Shown here: positions 7,991 through 14,632 of the stretch, in pieces
How the letters are laid out: each line of letters opens with the position of its first letter
Position numbering within the stretch: the first letter of the stretch is position 1
Source: an uncultured Pelagibacteraceae bacterium
GTDB taxonomy: Bacteria > Pseudomonadota > Alphaproteobacteria > Pelagibacterales > Pelagibacteraceae
Length of the DNA stretch: 28,597 nt
NCBI GenBank assembly: GCA_902572155.1
Contig: CACGET010000009.1
Location: 1-28,597 of the forward strand
Reading direction: 5' to 3'
Program-made: the position numbers and the translations under genes
Notes under the pieces: model-generated
Databases searched by the model: none
What the model was told of the DNA's origin: nothing
What the model saw: only the letters and a program-made list of their open reading frames with translations

Positions 7991-8684
7991 AAAAGTAAAA
8001 TTATCTAAGGACAATGTCCTTAAGTTTCCATCAAAATTAACTGATGTAGAAAAAGAAATAGAAGCGATTATTTTTGCCGCTGCAGAACCATTAGATATAG
8101 ACACAATTGAGAGTAAAATTTCAAAAAAAATAAATATTTTTAAATCACTAGAAAAATTGCAAAATGAATATTCAAATAGAGGTATTAATCTAGTTTGTAT
8201 TAAAAACAAATGGTCATTTAGAACATCCCCAAAACTATCTAATTTAATGTCTAAAGAAAAAACTGTTGAAAAAAGATTATCTAGAGCAGCAATTGAGACA
8301 CTAGCTATCATTGTTTATCATCAACCAGTGACTAGAGCTGAAATTGAAGAGATTAGAGGTGTTGCATTTGGCACTAACACTTTAGAAATATTAATGGAAC
8401 TCGATTGGGTTAAACCTGGAGGAAGAAAAGATGTTCCAGGCAAACCAATTCTATATGTAACAACAGATAACTTTTTAAGTCATTTTAATTTACAGAAATT
8501 GTCTGATTTACCAACTGTAGACGAATTAGGTGCTGCAGGATTAATCGATAGTTCTAGTGTAGATAACGCGATATTTGGTTCTGGTAAATTTTTTAAAGAA
8601 AAACAAGAGGATAAAAAAGAAGATATTTATTCTAATATTGATGAGATGTTAAATAGCACTCTTGATAATGATCAAAAAAATTAA
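7983..8684 (+). CDS. scpB: Segregation and condensation protein B
   Basis: ScpB (233 aa) is a winged-helix dimer partner of ScpA in the SMC complex. Visible features are the EAIIFAAAEPLDIDTIE start block, the second winged helix with LSRAAIETLAIIVYHQPVTRAEIEEIRG-like sequence (LAIIVYHQPVTRAEIEEIRG), and GRKDVPGKPILY at the end of the wing. The C-terminal 50 residues are polar and Lys/Asp-rich, a variable extension seen in many members. It overlaps scpA by 8 bp and is followed by a 45-bp gap before tatA, one of the larger gaps in this block. Confidence 0.94.
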   Translation: MIKKVKLSKDNVLKFPSKLTDVEKEIEAIIFAAAEPLDIDTIESKISKKINIFKSLEKLQNEYSNRGINLVCIKNKWSFRTSPKLSNLMSKEKTVEKRLSRAAIETLAIIVYHQPVTRAEIEEIRGVAFGTNTLEILMELDWVKPGGRKDVPGKPILYVTTDNFLSHFNLQKLSDLPTVDELGAAGLIDSSSVDNAIFGSGKFFKEKQEDKKEDIYSNIDEMLNSTLDNDQKN

Positions 8685-8729
8685 GAAAAAGTAACTTTTA
8701 AATTATTCATAAAAAGGTTATAAGAAATA

Positions 8730-8930
8730 ATGAGTATTGGAATTTGGCAAATTGCTATAGTGGTAATTTTAGTTGTTCTCCTTTTTGGTAGAGGTAAAAT
8801 ATCAAGTCTTATGGGTGATGTAGCTAAGGGTATCAAAAGCTTTAAAAAAGGTATGGCGTCAGAAGTTACAGATGACACAGAGCCAAAAAATATTTCAGAC
8901 GAAAATCAAGATACAAACAAAAAAGATTAA
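8730..8930 (+). CDS. tatA: Sec-independent translocase subunit TatA
   Basis: TatA forms the pore-like oligomer of the twin-arginine export system for folded proteins. The 66-aa product has the expected N-terminal membrane helix (IWQIAIVVILVVLLF, residues 5-19), the hinge FGRGK (19-23), an amphipathic helix (VAKGIKSFKKGM, 31-42) and an acidic, disordered tail. It is first of tatABC, with a 5-bp gap to tatB. Assignment as TatA rather than TatE rests on operon position. Confidence 0.95.
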   Translation: MSIGIWQIAIVVILVVLLFGRGKISSLMGDVAKGIKSFKKGMASEVTDDTEPKNISDENQDTNKKD

Positions 8931-8935
8931 ATCAA

Positions 8936-9154
8936 ATGCCTACAATTGGTTGGTTTGAGATTTTAATTGTTGTAAGTATTGCAATTGTGGTTCTTGGACC
9001 AAAAGACTTCCCTATTATGTTAAAAAAAGTTGGTTCATGGATTGGATCTACAAAAAGATACATAAATAATATTCAAAATGAAGTTTCAAATCTTGAGATA
9101 GATGATGAAAAAATTAATAAAGAAATAAAAAAAGAAATTAAAAAAGATGACTAA
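8936..9154 (+). CDS. tatB: Sec-independent translocase subunit TatB, short form
   Basis: TatB partners TatC in binding twin-arginine signal peptides. The protein starts MPTIGWFEILIVVSIAIVVL, followed by the hinge GPKDFP (21-26) and an amphipathic stretch to about residue 56. It keeps the Glu in the membrane helix (Glu8) and the Gly-Pro hinge that distinguish TatB from TatA. At 72 aa it is much shorter than E. coli TatB (171 aa): nearly all of the C-terminal tail is missing. It sits between tatA and tatC, overlapping tatC by 8 bp. Confidence 0.92.
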   Translation: MPTIGWFEILIVVSIAIVVLGPKDFPIMLKKVGSWIGSTKRYINNIQNEVSNLEIDDEKINKEIKKEIKKDD

Positions 9155-9917
9155 TGAAGAAAGAGATAGCGGTTTTGTAAGTCATTTAACTGAATTGAGA
9201 AAAAGATTAATTCATAGTTTTATTTTTTTATTTTTGTTTTTTTTAGTATGTTATTTTTTTGCTGAACATATTTATGGTTTTCTGGTTGAACCTTATGCAC
9301 AAGCTGTCAAAGATGATGGTACTGATAGACGATTGATTTTTACTGCTTTACAAGAAACTTTTTTAACCTATCTAAAAGTATCTTTTTTCACGGCTTTTTT
9401 TGTAACTTGTCCGTTTATATTAATGCAAATATGGAAATTTATTGCACCTGGATTGTATAAACATGAAAAAATTGCAATTTTACCATATTTAGTTTTAACA
9501 CCGATACTTTTTTTTCTTGGTGGGATGCTTGTTTACTATTTGATTATGCCATTGGCTATTAAGTTTTTTCTTTCATTTGAAAGCACAGGTCTTTCGACAA
9601 ATTTACCAATCCAATTAGAAGCTAAAGTAAATGAATATCTTTCATTAGTAATGAAACTGATTTTTGCTTTTGGGATAAGTTTTCAATTACCTGTAATTCT
9701 AAGTTTACTTGCTAGAATTGGTATTGTAGATAGTCAATTTTTAAAAAGCAGGAGAAAATATGTTGTTGTAATTATTTTTGCTACAGCTGCTTTGTTGACA
9801 CCACCTGATCCAATAACTCAAGTAGGTTTAGCTATTCCATTATTAATTTTATATGAATTATCTATTTTTTCAGTAAAAATTATAGAAAATAAGAATCTAA
9901 AAAACAAAGATGCATAA
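9147..9917 (+). CDS. tatC: Sec-independent translocase subunit TatC
   Basis: TatC is the six-helix membrane receptor for twin-arginine signals (256 aa, normal length). The N-terminal FVSHLTELRKRLI motif (residues 10-22) with the conserved Glu16 contacts the signal peptide. Further family blocks are PFILMQIWKFIAPGLYKHEK and FGISFQLPVIL, and RRKYVVVIIFATAALLTPPDP, of which only the start and end (RRKYVV, LTPPDP) are cited as landmarks. It overlaps tatB and serS by 8 bp each. Confidence 0.97.
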   Translation: MTNEERDSGFVSHLTELRKRLIHSFIFLFLFFLVCYFFAEHIYGFLVEPYAQAVKDDGTDRRLIFTALQETFLTYLKVSFFTAFFVTCPFILMQIWKFIAPGLYKHEKIAILPYLVLTPILFFLGGMLVYYLIMPLAIKFFLSFESTGLSTNLPIQLEAKVNEYLSLVMKLIFAFGISFQLPVILSLLARIGIVDSQFLKSRRKYVVVIIFATAALLTPPDPITQVGLAIPLLILYELSIFSVKIIENKNLKNKDA

Positions 9918-11169
9918 TTTAAAAGAAATTAGAAAAGATTACAAAACATTTAACGAATTAATTAGAAAAAGATCTATTAATATTGATCTTACAAACCTAC
10001 AAAAATTAGATGAAGACAACAGAGGATTAATTCAAAAAAAAGAGTCTCTAGAAAATAAAAAAAAAGAAATATCAAAATCAAAAGACGAAAGTTTATTTAA
10101 AAGATCAAAAGAAATTTCTGTAGAACTTGATAAAATAGTTAAAGACCAAAAGGATATAAAATTGGAAATTGATAATATTTTAGCAAATATTCCTAATTTA
10201 CCTCATAAAGATGTACCTTATGGTAAAGACGAAAAAGATAATATCGAAATATTAAATGCTGGAAAAATACCTATTTTTGATTTTAAACCCAAATCTCACT
10301 ATGAATTAGGTGAAAATTTAAAGATGCTTGATTTCGATCTTGCAACAAAAACTACAGGATCCAGATTTGTCTTTGTTAAAAAGGAATTGGCCTTATTAGA
10401 AAGGGCACTTTCAAATTTTATGTTAGATACTCATGTTAACGAAAATGAGTATCAAGAAATTTCACCACCTTTGATGGCCTCTGAAAGTACTATGTTTGGT
10501 ACTGGTCAATTACCTAAATTTGAGAATGATCAATTTGAAATTAAATTAGAAGACAGTTCAGATAGAAAGTTTTTAATACCAACTGCTGAAGTAATATTAA
10601 CAAACATTGTAAAAGATAAAATTTTAGATTGTAAAGAACTTCCGATGAGATTCGTTGCATCCACTCCATGTTTTAGAAAGGAAGCAGGTAGCTATGGTAA
10701 AGATACAAAGGGTATGATTAGACAACATCAATTTTACAAAGTTGAAATGGTTAGCATTGTTGAGAATCAAAAATGCATAGATGAGCTGGAGAGAATGACT
10801 AATTGTGCTACTAAAATACTTGATAAATTAGAGCTACCCTACAGAAAAGTAATTTTGTGCACAGGAGATATGGGTTTTAGTGCTGAAAAAACCTATGATA
10901 TTGAAGTTTGGTTGCCGTCTGAAAACAAATACCGAGAGATATCATCATGTTCATCTTGTTCGACTTTTCAAGCTCAAAGAATGATGACTAGATATAAAGA
11001 TGAAAATAAAAAAACTGTTTTTGCTGGAACTCTTAATGGTAGTGGTTTAGCAGTTGGTAGAACATTAATAGCTATTCTTGAAAATAATCAGAATAAAGAT
11101 GGAACTATCAATGTACCAAAAATACTTAGACCATATATGAATAATTTGGAAGTTATATCAGCTAATTAA
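9910..11169 (+). CDS. serS: Seryl-tRNA synthetase
   Basis: Class II synthetase that charges tRNA-Ser and supplies Ser-tRNA for selenocysteine where present (419 aa). The N-terminal 100 residues form the Lys/Glu-rich coiled-coil arm that grips the long tRNA-Ser variable arm. Motif 2 (RFVASTPCFRKEAGSYG) begins near residue 248, the GMIRQHQFYKVEMV block follows, and motif 3 (GSGLAVGRTLIAILEN) lies near residue 376. Its start overlaps tatC by 8 bp. In several other alphaproteobacteria surE and pcm come between serS and yajC; here yajC follows directly after 55 bp. Confidence 0.98.
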   Translation: MHNLKEIRKDYKTFNELIRKRSINIDLTNLQKLDEDNRGLIQKKESLENKKKEISKSKDESLFKRSKEISVELDKIVKDQKDIKLEIDNILANIPNLPHKDVPYGKDEKDNIEILNAGKIPIFDFKPKSHYELGENLKMLDFDLATKTTGSRFVFVKKELALLERALSNFMLDTHVNENEYQEISPPLMASESTMFGTGQLPKFENDQFEIKLEDSSDRKFLIPTAEVILTNIVKDKILDCKELPMRFVASTPCFRKEAGSYGKDTKGMIRQHQFYKVEMVSIVENQKCIDELERMTNCATKILDKLELPYRKVILCTGDMGFSAEKTYDIEVWLPSENKYREISSCSSCSTFQAQRMMTRYKDENKKTVFAGTLNGSGLAVGRTLIAILENNQNKDGTINVPKILRPYMNNLEVISAN

Positions 11170-11214
11170 AGTTGTTTTCATCTAAGAGATGGTATAAGTA
11201 TTCAGTTTATAAAT

Positions 11215-11220
11215 AAGGAG
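11215..11220 (+). promoter_or_regulatory. Strong Shine-Dalgarno before yajC
   Basis: AAGGAG ends 4 nt before the yajC ATG. It is the clearest ribosome binding site in the window; most starts here have weak purine runs or rely on overlap with the previous stop. It fixes the yajC start and fits yajC being the first gene of a new unit after a 55-bp gap. Confidence 0.75.
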
Positions 11221-11224
11221 ATTT

Positions 11225-11515
11225 ATGGAAGGTTCAGGAATAGGACAATTTATACCTTTAATTTTAATTTTTGTTATTTTTTATTTTTTCTTAATAAGAC
11301 CTCAACAAAAAAAAGTTAAAGAACATAAAGCGATGGTTGAAGGGTTAAAAAGAGGTGACAAAGTAATTACTTCTGGTGGAATCACTGGTACAGTAGAAAG
11401 ACTAATTGATAATGAGAAAGTAGAAGTAGAAATTGCTGAAAATGTCAAAGTTGAAGTTGTTAAAGCTACTGGTATTCAAAGTCTTCAAACTACCCAGCAA
11501 GAAGTAAAAAAATAA
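11225..11515 (+). CDS. yajC: Preprotein translocase accessory subunit YajC
   Basis: YajC is a small membrane protein of the SecDF-YajC complex that assists Sec-dependent export. The 96-aa product has one membrane helix (FIPLILIFVIFYFFLI, about residues 9-24), followed at once by the hallmark RPQQKKVKEH (25-34) and the SH3-like cytosolic part with GDKVITSGGITGTV (44-57). It is 15 bp ahead of secD and is preceded by a strong AAGGAG site. Confidence 0.95.
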   Translation: MEGSGIGQFIPLILIFVIFYFFLIRPQQKKVKEHKAMVEGLKRGDKVITSGGITGTVERLIDNEKVEVEIAENVKVEVVKATGIQSLQTTQQEVKK

Positions 11516-11530
11516 TAAATTTTAGATTAA

Positions 11531-13084
11531 GTGCTTTATTTTTCAAAGTTAAGAATTTTATTCATAACTATATTTTCTCTTTTATTTGTTTTGATTGCTT
11601 CATCAAATCTATTTAATATTGATGATAATTTCTTTAATAAAAAAATTAATCTTGGTTTGGATTTACAGGGAGGGTCATATTTATTACTAGAAATTGATAA
11701 TGATCCTGTAATTGAACAGAAATTACAAAATTTAACAACTTCAATTAGAAATTATTTTAAAGATAAAGATATAAAGATTTATAATATTAAGATTATTGAT
11801 CAGGATATTTTTTTTAATGTTTCAGATCAATACAAACAAGCTGTCATTGATGTTTTCAAAGATGAAAGTAGTGAGCTAAATCCATATTATCCAAGATTTA
11901 AATCTCATCAGTTAAATATTGAAGATACAGAATTGAATTTCAAAGTAAATTTTTCAAAACAGGGTTTAATAGCACTTAAAACATCTTCTCAGGATCAAGC
12001 AATTGAAATTGTAAGAAGAAGAATAGATGAAATTGGAACTAATGAACCAAATATTCTTAAGAGAGGAAATAATAGAATTTTAGTAGAGCTTCCTGGTCTG
12101 GACGATCCTATGAGAATAAAATCTTTATTAGGAAAAACAGCCAATTTAACATTTAGATTTGTTACAAAAGATGAAAACGATACTTTTGGTGTTGAAAAAT
12201 TGAAATATGAAAATGGTATTGATGAATCAACTGTTAGTAAAAGAATCATTATTAGTGGTGACAATCTATTAGATGCTCAACCAAGAATGGATAATCAAAA
12301 TAATGAAACTGTAGTTTCTTTTTCATTAGATAGAGTAGGTGCTAAGAGATTTGGCAAAGCAACATCTAAAGGTATTGGTAAACAATTGGCTATAGTTTTA
12401 GATAATAAAATAATAAGTGCTCCTGTCATTAGAGATACTATAGCAAGTGGTTCAGGACAAATAACAGGTGGATTTACCTTTCAGACAGCAACAGATTTAG
12501 CTTTATTGTTAAGATCTGGTGCGTTACCAGCTCCATTAAACATTATTGAAGAGAGGACAGTAGGTCCAGATTTAGGTCAAGATTCTATTAATGCGGGGAT
12601 GATTGCATTAGCGATAGGTTTTCTTCTGGTTATAATTTTTATGTTTGTTAAATATAAAATTTTTGGATTAATTACAAATGTAACATTAATTATTAATTTA
12701 TTTATTCTTATAGGTATACTCACATTATTTGAAGCAACTTTAACCTTACCTGGCATTGCAGGTATAATTTTAACTGTTGGAATGGCCGTTGATGCTAATG
12801 TTTTGATTTTTGAAAGAATTAAAGAAGAATTAAAAAGTGAAAACAATAATATTTTAGCTTTTGATAGTGGTTATACTAAATCTAGGACCGCAATAATTGA
12901 TGCTAATATTACAACTTTATTAGCAGCAATTATATTATTTTTTATGGGATCTGGACCAGTAAAAGGTTTTTCTGTAACACTTGGCGTTGGGATATTTACA
13001 ACTCTATTTTCAGTATATTTCATTGCAAGATTATTTACCAGTTTCTATGTAACTAAAAATAGAAATAAGGAAAAATTGATTTAA
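11531..13084 (+). CDS. secD: Protein translocase subunit SecD
   Basis: SecD uses the proton gradient to help pull preproteins out through SecYEG. The 517-aa product has an N-terminal membrane helix (about 9-28), the family block LGLDLQGGSYLLLEI, a periplasmic P1 region with VRRRIDEIGTNEP and GRNRILVELPG-like sequence (GNNRILVELPGLDDP), and C-terminal RND-type helices including GMAVDANVLIFERIKEEL near residue 417. It is shorter than E. coli SecD (615 aa) but in the range of many bacteria. The start is a GTG at 11531, 15 bp after yajC; it gives the expected N-terminus. The stop overlaps the secF start (TAATG). Confidence 0.96.
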   Translation: MLYFSKLRILFITIFSLLFVLIASSNLFNIDDNFFNKKINLGLDLQGGSYLLLEIDNDPVIEQKLQNLTTSIRNYFKDKDIKIYNIKIIDQDIFFNVSDQYKQAVIDVFKDESSELNPYYPRFKSHQLNIEDTELNFKVNFSKQGLIALKTSSQDQAIEIVRRRIDEIGTNEPNILKRGNNRILVELPGLDDPMRIKSLLGKTANLTFRFVTKDENDTFGVEKLKYENGIDESTVSKRIIISGDNLLDAQPRMDNQNNETVVSFSLDRVGAKRFGKATSKGIGKQLAIVLDNKIISAPVIRDTIASGSGQITGGFTFQTATDLALLLRSGALPAPLNIIEERTVGPDLGQDSINAGMIALAIGFLLVIIFMFVKYKIFGLITNVTLIINLFILIGILTLFEATLTLPGIAGIILTVGMAVDANVLIFERIKEELKSENNNILAFDSGYTKSRTAIIDANITTLLAAIILFFMGSGPVKGFSVTLGVGIFTTLFSVYFIARLFTSFYVTKNRNKEKLI

Positions 13085-13974
13085 TGATTAAATTTAATAA
13101 ATATTACAATCATTTTAATATTATATCGTCTTTTTTGATAATTATATCTTTAACCTTATTAATATTTAAGGGTTTAAATTTTGGTATTGATTTTAAAGGA
13201 GGCACTTTAATCGAACTTAGATCAAGCGACCAAAAAATAAATGTGAGTTCATTACGTGACAGATTTAGTCAAATGAATTTAGGTGATATTTCAGTTAAGA
13301 AATTTGGAAATGAAACAGATTATTTAATTAAGTTCGAAAATAAAGATAGTAAGAAAAATATAATTGAAGAAATTAAATCAAACTTAGATAATTCCTTTGG
13401 AAATAATTTTAATTTTCGAAGGGTAGAAAATGTTGGACCCAAAGTAAGTTCTGAACTACTAAAATCAGGTATTATTGCAATTTCATTATCTCTAGCAGTT
13501 ATGCTTTTTTATATTTGGATTAGATTTGAATGGCAATTTAGTCTTGGTGCAATTATAGCTTTATTCCACGATGTCATTGTCACGTTGGGTGTGTTTTCTT
13601 TGTTTAGTCTAGAAATAAATTTATCAATTATTGCTGCTGTACTAACAATAGTAGGGTATTCTATGAATGATACTGTTGTTATTTTTGACCGTGTAAGAGA
13701 AAATTTGAGAAAATATTCTGATATTAAAATTTATGAATTAACAAATATTTCAATTAATGAAACATTATCAAGAACTATAATAACATCTGCAACTACTTTA
13801 TTAGCATTAATATCTATATATTTATTTGGAGGAGAAATATTAAAAGGTTTTTCTTTAGCAATGATACTTGGAGTAATATTTGGAACTTATTCATCAATTT
13901 ATATAGCTAATACAGTTCTTGTAAGGTTAAAAGTTTCTCAAAAGACAGTCCTCAGAGAAGATGACGGTGAATAA
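13084..13974 (+). CDS. secF: Protein translocase subunit SecF
   Basis: SecF (296 aa) is the partner of SecD in the export-assisting complex. It has the first membrane helix at about 12-30, the block GLNFGIDFKGGTLIELR (about 30-46), a short periplasmic domain, and the RND helices with GYSMNDTVVIFDRVRENLR near residue 191. SecD and SecF are separate proteins here, joined by a one-base TAATG overlap. The convergent PuuD-like gene ends only 3 bp beyond the secF stop, leaving no room for a dedicated terminator between them. Confidence 0.97.
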   Translation: MIKFNKYYNHFNIISSFLIIISLTLLIFKGLNFGIDFKGGTLIELRSSDQKINVSSLRDRFSQMNLGDISVKKFGNETDYLIKFENKDSKKNIIEEIKSNLDNSFGNNFNFRRVENVGPKVSSELLKSGIIAISLSLAVMLFYIWIRFEWQFSLGAIIALFHDVIVTLGVFSLFSLEINLSIIAAVLTIVGYSMNDTVVIFDRVRENLRKYSDIKIYELTNISINETLSRTIITSATTLLALISIYLFGGEILKGFSLAMILGVIFGTYSSIYIANTVLVRLKVSQKTVLREDDGE

Positions 13975-13977
13975 ATT

Positions 13978-14580
13978 TTAATAAAGGTTTTGAGCTGCTA
14001 CCATTGTAAGTAACATAGGTATCGAAAGCAATGTATTGGTTCTTGAAAATAACATTGCAGTTTTAGCTGATTTAGCTTTTAGTTCAGGTTCACATTCAAC
14101 AATACCCAAAGCTCTTTTTTGATTAGGCCATATTACAAACCAAACATTAAAAGCCATAATTACACCTAACCACATACCAATACCTATAGCTGTGTGTTTC
14201 GGTATGCCTGAACCAATGCTTAAAGTCATAGCATCATGGAGATACCCATTAAGTCCTGCTAATATTAATCCAGATATAATTGTAAATGCAGCACCCCATC
14301 TAAAATAAAATAAAGCAGCTGGAGCTATAACTTTTCCTATAGCTGGTTTTTGTTCATCAGGAATTTTGGCCATATTTGGAATTTGAACAAAATTAAAATA
14401 CCACAATAAGCCAATCCACATAATACCAACAAGTACATGAGTATATCTTGCTAACCAACTCCAAAATAGCACATCAAAAGCAAAACCATCATTGTGATAA
14501 AATAAACCTAGAAATAAAATAATTGTTATTATTAGAGAAGCGTGAATAGTTTTTGGTAGGGATGATAAAAAGTTACTCAT
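13978..14580 (-). CDS. Multi-pass membrane protein like the N-terminal domain of PuuD urate hydroxylase, without the cytochrome c part
   Basis: The 200-aa product resembles the membrane domain (urate oxidase N-terminal family) of PuuD-type proteins, which in other bacteria carry a C-terminal cytochrome c domain and are linked to urate oxidation. Recognisable blocks are YTHVLVGIMWIGLLWYFNFV (46-65), an FYFRWGAAFTIISGL stretch (91-105), PKHTAIGIGMWLGVIMAFNV (127-146) and IWPNQKRALGI (150-160). About five membrane segments fit at 14-28, 43-64, 89-110, 130-151 and 181-197. His48 and His129 lie in or near helices. No CxxCH motif exists and nothing downstream on this strand encodes a cytochrome, so the electron-transfer partner must be elsewhere if the protein is a urate enzyme. 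Its role is uncertain; no purine genes are nearby. It lies 52 bp downstream of uvrA, same strand. Confidence 0.72.
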   Translation of the reverse strand: MSNFLSSLPKTIHASLIITIILFLGLFYHNDGFAFDVLFWSWLARYTHVLVGIMWIGLLWYFNFVQIPNMAKIPDEQKPAIGKVIAPAALFYFRWGAAFTIISGLILAGLNGYLHDAMTLSIGSGIPKHTAIGIGMWLGVIMAFNVWFVIWPNQKRALGIVECEPELKAKSAKTAMLFSRTNTLLSIPMLLTMVAAQNLY

Positions 14581-14632
14581 GATTCTAATATTTATACACT
14601 AATTTCTATTAAATTTAACTTAATTTTATATT

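Noticed and set aside
7952..8311. 119-codon minus-strand frame opposite scpA/scpB
   Set aside because: It lies wholly opposite well-identified genes and shows no domain or start signal; it is a shadow of scpB codon usage.
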